Source of the DNA: Barthelona sp. PAP020
Lineage: Eukaryota > Metamonada: BaSk clade
Assembly: GCA_040182905.1 (NCBI GenBank)
Contig: JARQWU010000076.1
Coordinates: forward strand, 1 to 37,367
Direction of reading: 5' to 3'
DNA: 37,367 nucleotides
A program made the position numbers and the translations under genes. Positions 1-9,321 of the stretch are shown in pieces; positions within the stretch are counted from its first letter, which is position 1, and each line of letters begins with the position of its first letter. The notes beneath the pieces are model-generated. The model had not been told where the DNA came from, ran no database searches, and saw only the letters and a list, made by a program, of their open reading frames with translations.

Positions 1-144
1 TTTGGTAGGATAGAAAAACTCGATCAATTTATGAATTTGTATTTAATAGATGCGGAAGAAAAAGATGTTAAATCAGGAGAAGTTAAAAAATTGGGAAGAA
101 TTCTGTTAAAAGGTGACGCAATCGCGGCAATTTCGGAAAATTGA
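1..144 (+). CDS. Small nuclear ribonucleoprotein SmE, C-terminal part
   Basis: The window opens inside this gene, and 47 residues remain before the TGA at 142-144. The frame reads FGRIEKLDQFMNLYLIDAEE, then KKLGRILLKGDAIAAISEN. This is the second half of an Sm fold: the Sm1-end signature around D-x-F/Y-M-N-L-x-L-x-D-A-E-E and the Sm2 motif G-R-I-L-L-K-G-D. The LGRI(M/L)LKGD spelling and the short tail after it are typical of SmE rather than other Sm or LSm proteins. SmE is one of seven Sm proteins that form the ring on U1, U2, U4 and U5 snRNAs in the nucleus. The call fits the two introns found elsewhere in the window. LSm5 is the main alternative. The start lies outside the window. Confidence 0.82.
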   Translation, partial: FGRIEKLDQFMNLYLIDAEEKDVKSGEVKKLGRILLKGDAIAAISEN

Positions 145-402
145 TCATTATGCACAGATAATATATTCATTAGGAAATTATTTTTTCATTTAGAAATGTT
201 TAAAAGAGCTGTTAGTTCCTTTTTTTTCTTTTTTTTTTTGAAACAATTTATTAGTAAAGTTTTTTTTCTTTATTATTTCATTAATAATTCATTGAATTCA
301 GCTGAAAAGCTTGTATGTTCAAATTAAAAAGGGAAAAAAAAATTGCAGAATTCAATCAATTTATCTGGTAAATCATAATTTAAAGCTAATAAAATATATC
401 AT
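145..402. other. Convergent intergenic region
   Basis: This stretch lies between the stop codons of SmE (+) and the Rpb7-like gene (-). It is AT-rich with long T and A runs (about 216-270 and 326-340). I see no ORF, RNA gene or repeat. It presumably holds the two 3' ends. Confidence 0.6.
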
Positions 403-933
403 TTAAATCCAACTGATAGCTCCGGATTCCATTGGTCTTTCTTCATAGTCGTTTTCAATGTCTTCTTTCATTTGGGTAAGATATTGAATGCTGCCTCTAA
501 TCTTAAACAAAGAAGGCTCTACAATAATATCACTTATAGTGGTAATTGCAACACCATTTTCTGTATCAATTTTTTCATCTTCGGTTTCTTTGTAATGACA
601 TTCAATTCTTTGAGGTCCCATACCCAAAACTAATGTTTGTTGAGCATGATGTGGTTGTTGTGCTATTGTTAATGGAAGAATTTCACCTTTAAAAGGACGA
701 AAGACTATTGCCTTAAAAGAACAAGAATATAAAGTCTCACCATAGTAAGCAAGGCAAAATCCATCGCTAATTTCAATTCCTTCATCTAAAATCATTATAA
801 TCCAACCGACATTTACAAAAAGTTTGCCTTCTTTCTCTCTTCTCAATTTTTTAATAATAGTTTCCTTATATTTCTTATCCAGTTCATTTGGTTTCAAAGT
901 TATATCGTGAGATAGATTCAATACAAAAAACAT
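403..933 (-). CDS. RNA polymerase stalk subunit, Rpb7/Rpc25 family
   Basis: A 176-residue protein, the usual size for Rpb7 (about 170). It begins MFFVLNLSHDI and carries FKAIVFRPFKGE at residues 73-84, the hallmark of the N-terminal tip domain of Rpb7 and Rpc25. The C-terminal half should be the S1/OB domain and is poorly conserved, ending KIRGSIQYL before an acidic tail. Rpb7 pairs with Rpb4 to make the stalk of RNA polymerase II; Rpc25 is the equivalent in polymerase III. The MFF start favours Rpb7, but the divergent S1 half leaves the choice open. The first ATG is used, and it sits immediately after a TC (TCATG), leaving no room for an upstream initiator of the trichomonad kind at the usual spacing. 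Confidence 0.75.
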   Translation of the reverse strand: MFFVLNLSHDITLKPNELDKKYKETIIKKLRREKEGKLFVNVGWIIMILDEGIEISDGFCLAYYGETLYSCSFKAIVFRPFKGEILPLTIAQQPHHAQQTLVLGMGPQRIECHYKETEDEKIDTENGVAITTISDIIVEPSLFKIRGSIQYLTQMKEDIENDYEERPMESGAISWI

Positions 934-1079
934 GATGGCAAAAAAAAAAAAAATGTGCTTTGAATATTTTTGTTTTTATAAAGATTAAAAGTAAGAAAAG
1001 AAACTCACCTTATCAATACATATGTAAAAACTTTAGTTATTAAAAAGAACAAAAAAAAAAGAGATTGAAATTTTTCACT

Positions 1080-2309
1080 TTACGAAATTTCAGTTTCTGT
1101 GATAAAATTTTGATCTTTTAACCAAAAAACCAAAGAACTCTTAATTCTTTGATAGAAAAATGAATTTCCTCTGGATCTTGAAAAAACAATTTTGGAAAAG
1201 CAAGTTTCATGCTCATAAAAAAATATAAGAATCGATGTTTCAATTTTTTCATCTGCAAAATCTAAAACAACGAAAGGATTCACAAATTCTTCATCAACAG
1301 CAACATTCTTCAAAAAACGTGATTGATTGTCTTTGTAAAAATGAATCCTCTCAATAAACTCATTGAAAGATAATTTTGTTAAAAAATCACTTGAAATTTT
1401 CAAGGAGACCCTTGTTTTCAAAGAATCAATTGTCCGTTGAACACCCATCAAAACTCTCAGATCTTCATTGACTCCTAGGTTCACCAATTGTTTATTGTCA
1501 TGATTTTCAAGAATATTTACAGTTTCAACGTTTCGAATTTGTTTAAATAAATCATCTTTCAAAACATCTTCAATACAAGGTCTTAAAAGAAAATTAGGAT
1601 TCAGCATTCTTCTGATTAAACGTCGACATTGCTGTGGGATCAAACTTTCATCATAAGTTCCATTGTTCATAAGGATCAAAGTATCAAATGTAAGTTTGGG
1701 ATTGAATGGATACTTCTTTGCTAGGCAGGTAAAAAATAAGACGCCTAATGCCCATATATCAACCTTTTTGGCATCATATTGTCCACCGTTATTAATGAGC
1801 TCAGGTGCCATATAACCTGATGTGCCAAGAATTGTGTGATTATCATAAGAAGAGTCATATGACTTCGCAAACCCTAAATCAGCCAATTTAGGAATGCTTT
1901 TTTCATCTAATAAAATGTTTTCTAACTTTATATCACGATGACAACAATTTCGAAGATGTATGTGTTCAATAGCACAACAAATTTGATATAAAAAGGAAAT
2001 TATTTCGTTAATTTCAAAAGTTTCTTCCATAATATAATCAAATAACGTTCCTTTCGAACAGTATTCCATAATAATATAATAATAATTCCTTGATTTCAAA
2101 ACAACTTTTAACTCAACAATATTAACATGATTAAAAGTTTTTAACATTTCCATTTCTTTTAAAATTGTTCCTTCAACATCATTTTTAAGAGGTATTTGTT
2201 TCATTGCGAATTCTTCTTTTGTTTCTTCATCTACAACTAAATAGACTTTTCCTTGGCATCCAGTTCCTATTAAACTGGTTTTAATATATTTTCCAACCTT
2301 TTTAGCCAT
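1080..2309 (-). CDS. CAMK-like serine/threonine protein kinase, probable KA1-type tail
   Basis: A 409-residue kinase. The catalytic domain spans about residues 8-258: glycine loop GTGCQGKVY (15-23), ATP lysine K37 in AMK, alpha-C glutamate E52, catalytic loop HRDIKLEN (124-131, catalytic D126), metal-binding DLG (144-146) and MAPE (167-170). All catalytic residues are present, so it should be active. The DLG in place of DFG is a known variant. The layout (HRDIKLENIL, GT-GYMAPE) fits CAMK/AMPK-related kinases. The last ~110 residues end in a stretch resembling a KA1 membrane-binding domain (FSRSRGNSFFYQRIKSSL), as in MARK/Kcc4-type kinases; this part is inferred from weak similarity. The upstream 318 bp should contain its promoter. 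Substrate unknown. Confidence 0.88.
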   Translation of the reverse strand: MAKKVGKYIKTSLIGTGCQGKVYLVVDEETKEEFAMKQIPLKNDVEGTILKEMEMLKTFNHVNIVELKVVLKSRNYYYIIMEYCSKGTLFDYIMEETFEINEIISFLYQICCAIEHIHLRNCCHRDIKLENILLDEKSIPKLADLGFAKSYDSSYDNHTILGTSGYMAPELINNGGQYDAKKVDIWALGVLFFTCLAKKYPFNPKLTFDTLILMNNGTYDESLIPQQCRRLIRRMLNPNFLLRPCIEDVLKDDLFKQIRNVETVNILENHDNKQLVNLGVNEDLRVLMGVQRTIDSLKTRVSLKISSDFLTKLSFNEFIERIHFYKDNQSRFLKNVAVDEEFVNPFVVLDFADEKIETSILIFFYEHETCFSKIVFSRSRGNSFFYQRIKSSLVFWLKDQNFITETEIS

Positions 2310-2628
2310 TTAATTGAAAAAAATAGATACATCTTCAAAATTTTCATACTAGCCATTTTTACATTTGTTAAAATTTTTTCCATTTTTCATTATTTTCTCA
2401 TGTGAAGTCTTTTTAGAACCTTTTAGACTATTTTTGAAAACCAAAAGATGAAAAAGGAAAGTACCAAAATAATATTCCATTGTTTCTTCAACAAATCATC
2501 TTCACAATAATTTAATAAGTTAATTAATTATTCTTCATTTACAAAAAAAATAATAATAAATAAATGCAGGCAAAGAAAAAACAAAATTAAATAAATACAA
2601 TTTTACAAGTCATTCATCATTCATATTT
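2310..2628. promoter_or_regulatory. Intergenic region, promoter side of the kinase gene
   Basis: About 320 bp between the kinase ATG and the stop codon of the upstream membrane-protein gene (both -). Very AT-rich, with A/T tracts and TTAATTAATTA. No ORF or RNA gene seen. No convincing TCAYW initiator lies next to the kinase ATG; the nearest element is TTTCAATTAA. Confidence 0.4.
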
Positions 2629-5600
2629 TTACGAAATAGTCTGTGTGCTATTTTTTATTGAAAATATATTTCTTTGGGTATTATTTTCCTTAGTTATTTC
2701 TAAATCAATATCTTCTCTATTATAATATCCATAAAATTGAATAATGGGATTAATCACATCATCATCTCTAACATTTTTACGAAACCTTAAAGAAAAATTT
2801 AGGTCTGGAGGTTTTGTAATATCAACAAAACCAGTAAATATTTTGTATAAGGCAAAAACTTCATCACCCTGTTTACTTAACCAAATTATTTCATCAGAAA
2901 CATTATTGTTTGAGTATATATGTGAACTACAACCTGCTTTTCCATCAAAAAAAATTTGAACATCCTTGTAACATTGCATGTGGATATGAAATAAAACGCA
3001 GATATGCAACAACTTTTTTCTTTCACCTTTATGATCATTAAAGTCAAAGTTGAATTCGAATTCGAATGGATACGATAAATTGGTGGATTTTTTAGTTTTG
3101 CAAAAATCACTATCAGATTCAAGATCACAGCCAACATTAAACTTAAAAAGAGAAGCATTTGGTATTCCAATTGAAAAATAACCATTTTTTCTTTCGCTAA
3201 ACAATGAATTTAACGCTTTGGATTGTAAAACATTCAGAGGACAGATCAATAGAATATTGTCACTTTCAACTTGATAAGCATTTCTGTGAACATCACATGT
3301 TGTATTAACACAAGAATATGAATGAGCAAAGCTTGAACCATTAATTGAAAATACTGAATAAATATCTTTGAAGCAATTCCAGGTCTTTAAAATGTTAAAA
3401 TCTTCATCATCAATGTCATTTCCTGAAAAATAAAGGCTACAATTTCCACTTAACATAAATGATGTGTTATGTGGATAGCTTGGCCTCAATAAGTCATGTC
3501 CCTCCAGTTTCTGCATTCCATTGATGTACAAATTTAACAAAATACGGGGATTAATTTGAATCTTGTTAGGACTACCCGGATCAATACTGAAACAACCATC
3601 AATCATGCTGTAAAAATGTTTTGTGACTCTGAAAAAATTAAGTTTCGAACCTTCGCAACGACAATCAAAAGAATAATAGGGAATTTCTATATAATAAGAA
3701 TTTTCAACTTTAATGACTTTTAACAAATAATTTAAACATCTTTTTGATGTCAAAAGATTCAAAATTGAATAAAAATGACAACCCTTGTTGTGGATTGATT
3801 CCTTTTGAATCACAATGTCATTGGAAAAAGTCAAGTCAAAGATGACCCACGAATCAACATCAAAACCAGCAATTTGTCTGAATTTCTGAGCCGTAAAAAA
3901 TGGGTATTCTGATGAATCAACAAATGTTGATGTTGATGAATTTGAACTGAAAGTTCGGTTTAATGCATCCAAATTTGAAGGAGAAACAATTGATGAAGAA
4001 GATGACTCACTATTCACATCATCAAAACCCAAATTTGGATTAGTAAGAGCATTGATATCACGAGTTTCGCAGTTATCTCCACATTTACTCAAACCAGACA
4101 CATCGAATAACTCACGTATGCAGAAATAATCATCAAAAAAATTCTGTACTTGTTTTTGAACATCATCAATAATGTGTAATAAGGTTTTTGAAAAAACTTC
4201 TACCTTCTCCACCGTATCTTCTTCTAATCTCTCCATTGTGTCTTCTTCTACTTTCTTTTCTATTATGTCTTTTTCTAATCTCTCCACCGTGGTTTCTTGT
4301 GATCTCATCATTGTGTGTTCTTCTGCTTTATTCTCCATCATATCATGTTTTATCATCTTTGGAAAGATATTTTTTTCATTATCGTAGCATTTTCTTAAAA
4401 AATCAACGATGTCAATATCAACATTTAATTTGAATAGCTGTAGCAAAATCAAATGATTGTTAAGAGAATATTTAAACAATAAGCTAATTGGAATCAAAAT
4501 CAAGAGGAAAGTAAACAGAACAAACCATAACACTTTGTCTTTACTGATTAAAAACCAACAATTCAAAGAAAATAAACATCCAAATATTAACATAAGTAAA
4601 TGCAAATATTTTGAAACATCTTTTGTTGAAATTTGATTGAAATCAGTTGCAATAGATGGTACTGTTAAGATTGAAAAAACATCTTTTGAAAAAAAATATT
4701 TCATATCATTAATTTTGGGTAATTGAACAATACAAATGATGAAGATAGGGAAAATGAACAATAACAAAACCAAACTGATAGCATAAAAGTTGCCTTCACC
4801 TTGATTGTAGATGGTAAAAATCAATATTATAGCTAAAATGAAAAAAATTCCACAAAACCAAAGATAACCAGAATTGAATTTCTCTTCATTGTCTTTGGTA
4901 CGATACAAATGAAAGTCTTGAGTATAAGCATAAAAGAATGCGAGAATAAATAAATTAATAATCAAGGTAAAAACAACAGTTGACGCACGAAACAAAAAAT
5001 CATTTGAAAAAAATGAACTGACAAAATAACTAAGAATACAAGTGAATACTGTTATTATGCTAAACATAATAATAAAACTCTTTGATTTGAATTGAAAATT
5101 GCTAATCTTTTTAAACCATAACCATAAAAACATATAAATATCAAATAAAACAATAACTAATAAATAAAAGTTTAACAATAAAGAATCTTTAACAAAAAAA
5201 TGTTGAAATATATATGTAACAAATAAATTTGCAAACATACTCAACCGAACACATTTAAAATTAAAAAAATAACTTTTTGATTCATAGATTGGTTTGACAT
5301 ATAACAGTAACGGCAAAAAATTGATGAACATCAAAAAAACATTAAACAAAAGAAATAATCCTGCTAAAGGCGTTGTATCCCATACACATAAAATAATACC
5401 TATAAAAATGCTAATAAGAACTAAACAACAAATTAAATACTTAGGACTAACTAAATATGCATCTTTTTCATTTTCACCTGTTTTAAATGAAATATCTTTT
5501 GATTTATGGGTTTCTGCCACATATCTATGTAAATCTAAAGTATAAAAATCATTGTTAGCAGTGTTATTCATCCTTGAAAAATACGTCTCAAATAAATAAA

Positions 5601-7008
5601 ATGATTTAACTAAAAGGAAAAAACAACAGAAAAAAAAAGGTATGAAAGCAACATAAATGGTAACAATCTTTGAAGAAGTCACCCAAAAACAAAAGCCTGA
5701 ACTAAACAATAATACTAAGATAAAAAGTACTACTTTCCAAACTTCCAATTCGATTATTTCATTGAATTTTTGCAAATGATAACAAACATATGTGCAAACT
5801 ATTGTTAATATAAAGAAAATTAAAAAGCAAAAGAAAAAATCGAATTGTGCATGATGATTCTCTTGCATCTTGATTAATTTCAAGGAAAAAGAAAAGCTTG
5901 TTAGATTTAGCTTATCGATCAATCCTAAAAAGAACAAAGAAATCAATTCACCACAAGTAAATACAAGCAAAATTTTCCCCCAAGTGCTGAAATGTAAATT
6001 AAATAAAGATGAGGTAAAAGAATGAGAATTACTGTCAATCAATGGAAGTGTGTTATCATATGTGAAACTGGTATTTGTATTATGATTTGTTGTTGTAACA
6101 TCAGTATCAATATCATTAGTGGTAACAGTCACTTTCGAAACAATATAAAATGTTAAAATGATAAAGAGGATAAAACTGTTCATTAACAACCAATAATCTT
6201 GCGGAACCAAAAGCATAGGAATTCTTGGAATTCCAAAAATTATATATTTAAACAGTGGCCAATCAATAAATATGGCTGAATTTAAATTGGTCAAGTCATA
6301 CAACATTAAAGTAAAAATTTTCAATATATTAACACCTGGATGAACCATTAAATCATTAGAAAAGAAACACTCACATGTGAAAAGTATTACAACTAATACT
6401 ATATATATCACAACACAAGTAAACAAACTGAAAGAATTGTTTTCAAGAAACTTTGCTAAAAAATATGTGTGAGAATCACAATCAACCAAAAAAGGCTCTT
6501 TATTCACTTTATTCACCTTATTATTCATTCTTTTACACTTTTTTTTTCCTAAATCTGAATCAATATCTTCAAAATCATATTGATCAACAAGAGGTGCTTT
6601 GATTTTAATCTTTGAAGCAAAAAATATAGGTATAAACAAAATGGTTGATGATATAGTGTTTAGTAAATTTTGGATAGAAATTATTTCATAAATAATATAC
6701 CATACAAATATAGATGACAATATTAACACAATTTTCTTAAAACTTTGAAAGCAAAAAAGCCAATCATTAGTGAAAAATACTTGCATACACAACATCAAAG
6801 GAAATATTAAATAAACCTTTTCAATGTCTGCTTTAAACACAAAAATAATTATTACTAATAATATTAATAACAGCCATAATGCTGCAAATATAAATATTTT
6901 TAATATCTTTGTCAAAAAATCTTTCTTTTCAACAAAAGAAATTAAAAAAGAATACATAAGATATAAAAACACGACAAATCCCCAATAACAAGCTATCAAA
7001 ACATTCAT
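2629..7008 (-). CDS. Very large multi-pass membrane protein of unknown function
   Basis: A 1459-residue protein I do not recognise. The first ~870 residues are a long series of hydrophobic segments, about twenty by eye, rich in F, L, I and V and separated by short polar loops, so it is surely an integral membrane protein. Residues ~900-960 form a charged linker with imperfect repeats of VERLEKDIIEKK / TMERLEEDTVEK type. The remaining ~480 residues are soluble. They include a Ser/Asn/Thr-rich stretch (SSSSSIVSPS, SSNSSTSTF), many cysteines and a segment HICVLFHIHMQC...FFDGKAG that faintly recalls LamG/concanavalin-like beta-sandwich domains. A sensor, channel or transporter role is possible but unsupported. 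The first ATG gives MNVLIACYWGFVVF, which already looks like a membrane segment. Confidence 0.8.
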   Translation of the reverse strand: MNVLIACYWGFVVFLYLMYSFLISFVEKKDFLTKILKIFIFAALWLLLILLVIIIFVFKADIEKVYLIFPLMLCMQVFFTNDWLFCFQSFKKIVLILSSIFVWYIIYEIISIQNLLNTISSTILFIPIFFASKIKIKAPLVDQYDFEDIDSDLGKKKCKRMNNKVNKVNKEPFLVDCDSHTYFLAKFLENNSFSLFTCVVIYIVLVVILFTCECFFSNDLMVHPGVNILKIFTLMLYDLTNLNSAIFIDWPLFKYIIFGIPRIPMLLVPQDYWLLMNSFILFIILTFYIVSKVTVTTNDIDTDVTTTNHNTNTSFTYDNTLPLIDSNSHSFTSSLFNLHFSTWGKILLVFTCGELISLFFLGLIDKLNLTSFSFSLKLIKMQENHHAQFDFFFCFLIFFILTIVCTYVCYHLQKFNEIIELEVWKVVLFILVLLFSSGFCFWVTSSKIVTIYVAFIPFFFCCFFLLVKSFYLFETYFSRMNNTANNDFYTLDLHRYVAETHKSKDISFKTGENEKDAYLVSPKYLICCLVLISIFIGIILCVWDTTPLAGLFLLFNVFLMFINFLPLLLYVKPIYESKSYFFNFKCVRLSMFANLFVTYIFQHFFVKDSLLLNFYLLVIVLFDIYMFLWLWFKKISNFQFKSKSFIIMFSIITVFTCILSYFVSSFFSNDFLFRASTVVFTLIINLFILAFFYAYTQDFHLYRTKDNEEKFNSGYLWFCGIFFILAIILIFTIYNQGEGNFYAISLVLLLFIFPIFIICIVQLPKINDMKYFFSKDVFSILTVPSIATDFNQISTKDVSKYLHLLMLIFGCLFSLNCWFLISKDKVLWFVLFTFLLILIPISLLFKYSLNNHLILLQLFKLNVDIDIVDFLRKCYDNEKNIFPKMIKHDMMENKAEEHTMMRSQETTVERLEKDIIEKKVEEDTMERLEEDTVEKVEVFSKTLLHIIDDVQKQVQNFFDDYFCIRELFDVSGLSKCGDNCETRDINALTNPNLGFDDVNSESSSSSIVSPSNLDALNRTFSSNSSTSTFVDSSEYPFFTAQKFRQIAGFDVDSWVIFDLTFSNDIVIQKESIHNKGCHFYSILNLLTSKRCLNYLLKVIKVENSYYIEIPYYSFDCRCEGSKLNFFRVTKHFYSMIDGCFSIDPGSPNKIQINPRILLNLYINGMQKLEGHDLLRPSYPHNTSFMLSGNCSLYFSGNDIDDEDFNILKTWNCFKDIYSVFSINGSSFAHSYSCVNTTCDVHRNAYQVESDNILLICPLNVLQSKALNSLFSERKNGYFSIGIPNASLFKFNVGCDLESDSDFCKTKKSTNLSYPFEFEFNFDFNDHKGERKKLLHICVLFHIHMQCYKDVQIFFDGKAGCSSHIYSNNNVSDEIIWLSKQGDEVFALYKIFTGFVDITKPPDLNFSLRFRKNVRDDDVINPIIQFYGYYNREDIDLEITKENNTQRNIFSIKNSTQTIS

Positions 7009-7160
7009 TTAAAAAAAAAAAGAAAAACTCCTCATGTTTTCTCTTTTTTTTGGCAAAATTTTCCCTAATAATAATGATAACCATATGTTAATTTGAAAAA
7101 TGACAAAAAATTCATAAATTTACAAAATTACAACAGGCTTCATAATTTTTGATCGTGCAA

Positions 7161-9098
7161 TCAATTCAATTTGAAGCCCTCTTCATCGGAATCTTCAGGG
7201 ACAATTGGACCATAATCATCGATTTTAAAGCCAAAAAATGATTGATCATTTTTCTCAACATCCACGTCCATTTTCATATTCAGCACAAACTCATTTCTCA
7301 TATGGTTTACAATTTGGGATCTCTTCAAAAATAATTCCATTAACAAATCTCTCTGTCTACTTGTTAATCTTGACATTATCTCCATATTAGTATTTTCGTA
7401 TTTTACAGCATCGTTGTTGGCGAATTGTTTGGATTGATACTCCTGTAATACTCGTCTGGTAACATTTACACAATCCATAAAGAAATCAATGAGCATGTTT
7501 CTCCTTAATTTCAGACGTTCATTGTAACAACGTACTCTTCGCAGATTAGTACGTTCAATACCCAATAACTCAGAAGTTTTAGTGATAGAATTTCTGATCA
7601 ACAATTCAGATTGAGTTCTTGATATTTCTTCATTCAGTTTTCTCGCATCAACATTTGGGTCTTCATCCAATATTTCCTGTAACTCTTTCGAAATATTCTT
7701 TGGTGAATGCATCATAGAAGGATCTGTGTGTTGGAAATAATTCCTTGGATCTCTAACATCGTTATTTCTTGGTGTATTCAATCTTGTTGATCTAGTTGTT
7801 GAATTCTTGTAATCTTTAAAACCTCTTGAAGAACGGGAACTTCTAGGCGTTTTTCGCACAGATCTACTCGTAGCAAGTCCAGATCGAGCTGTATTAACTG
7901 TGGATTCAAGACCAAATTGCTGAAAATTTTGTCTTTCAGAAGTCATTTCAGATAGCCGTAAATTCTCCTTCTTTAATTCTCGACAAATTTTTTTGTTTTC
8001 TTCACAAGTTTTTATTTGCATCTGAAGATACTTCTTTGTCTCTTCGTTATGGATCTTTAAATTCTCCAATTCATCTTTTAAATCCTCAATAGACTGAATT
8101 AAAACATCTTGTTGAGATTCGTATCTAGCCCTCGAAGTGTCCAGTTGCTTTACAGTTTTATCAATTGTTGAATGCTCTTGCTTTCCAGAACTTATCCTTT
8201 TTGTCTTGGCATTAAACGCTTTCTTTGCTAATTCTTGTTGTCTATTTCCTAAGTTAGGCATTTTGACCAAAAAATCACCCATCTTATCTACAATAGAATG
8301 AGCTACTTTCCATAAATCACTCAAATCCGAAGGATCTTTGACAGTACGAGCTTGATGTTGATGATTGTTCGATCCAGTGGATATTATGTGCACCGAAGAA
8401 CGTAGAAAATTTCTCAATTCATCTCTTTCTTTCTGAATCGCCTTTAAACGTCTCCCATAACTAGATATACGTTTCTTTAATTCATGTTTTCGAAAATAAA
8501 TCGCATTATTCAATAAGTGCTCATTTTGTCGCATATCCTGTAAAGCTCGTAATTTGGTGTAATAATTTGCACTGGAAAAATTTGTTAAATGGGGCGTTAG
8601 AGGCCGACTTTTACTTGATCCTTTACCAGCATACAATGGATCATTTTGTAGTTTGTAAATTTCAGAACCTTCAACACTTTGATTAAATGGAAACGGAAAA
8701 TTGGGGTTCTTTTCATCACCTTTGTTTTGAGAACTTCGACCAGTATTCAACAGCGATTTCTCTTCCTCAAAATTATCATCATCAAATTTGTTCATGTATT
8801 CTTCCAATCCCAAATGAATATAATCATTTGAAATACCTACAGAAGATAGTGATTCGTTGGAATTAATTCCTAATGCGCCAGGCATCTTTTTAGCTATGCC
8901 TTTTCCATAAACATCCAATTGCTTTCTTAATTCAGCATGTGTATATTCGTAATTCTTTTTTAAGCTGGTCATTTCAAAATTTAGCCAATCATTACCCTTC
9001 TTGAAGCCTCTATCTTGTTGAAAAAATTGAATTGATTTTTCTTCTTTCTTTCCAATCATTGTTTTTATCATTTGAACATTTCCTTTGTAGATGATCAT
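7161..9098 (-). CDS. Coiled-coil protein, probably cytoskeletal
   Basis: A 645-residue protein with no family I can name. Residues ~200-240 and ~320-390 are heptad-rich coiled coil (for example IEDLKDELENLKIHNEETKK). Residues ~400-450 form a basic Ser/Arg/Thr-rich stretch (SRSVRKTPRSSRSSRGF) typical of a disordered, phosphorylated or microtubule-binding linker. Residues ~500-620 are a denser helical block (LLGIERTNLRRVRCYNERLKLRR, then LTSRQRDLLMELFLKRSQIV) that looks like the conserved part. The tail is acidic. This architecture is common in basal-body and axonemal proteins, which is only an inference. Three Met codons (residues 1, 10 and 14) lie close together, so the exact start is uncertain. 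Confidence 0.72.
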   Translation of the reverse strand: MIIYKGNVQMIKTMIGKKEEKSIQFFQQDRGFKKGNDWLNFEMTSLKKNYEYTHAELRKQLDVYGKGIAKKMPGALGINSNESLSSVGISNDYIHLGLEEYMNKFDDDNFEEEKSLLNTGRSSQNKGDEKNPNFPFPFNQSVEGSEIYKLQNDPLYAGKGSSKSRPLTPHLTNFSSANYYTKLRALQDMRQNEHLLNNAIYFRKHELKKRISSYGRRLKAIQKERDELRNFLRSSVHIISTGSNNHQHQARTVKDPSDLSDLWKVAHSIVDKMGDFLVKMPNLGNRQQELAKKAFNAKTKRISSGKQEHSTIDKTVKQLDTSRARYESQQDVLIQSIEDLKDELENLKIHNEETKKYLQMQIKTCEENKKICRELKKENLRLSEMTSERQNFQQFGLESTVNTARSGLATSRSVRKTPRSSRSSRGFKDYKNSTTRSTRLNTPRNNDVRDPRNYFQHTDPSMMHSPKNISKELQEILDEDPNVDARKLNEEISRTQSELLIRNSITKTSELLGIERTNLRRVRCYNERLKLRRNMLIDFFMDCVNVTRRVLQEYQSKQFANNDAVKYENTNMEIMSRLTSRQRDLLMELFLKRSQIVNHMRNEFVLNMKMDVDVEKNDQSFFGFKIDDYGPIVPEDSDEEGFKLN

Positions 9099-9321
9099 CC
9101 TAAAATTTTCGTGTTCTCTTTTTTTTGAAGAAGTGTTTTTGGATTTTTTTAAATATGCTTAATTATTTGTTTCAACTCACAATCAGTTTACACACATAAA
9201 CTTCTTAGTTGCTATTTACTATTCTGCGCCCTAAAAAATAATGAAAATCAATATTAAACAGAAATCAACAAGAAAACTACATACATATTTATGGTTATCA
9301 TTTTTTCAACAAAGTAAAAGG

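Noticed and set aside
4172-4433. Two Ser/Leu-rich plus-strand frames
   Set aside because: They arise from the repeat-bearing linker of the membrane protein on the opposite strand.
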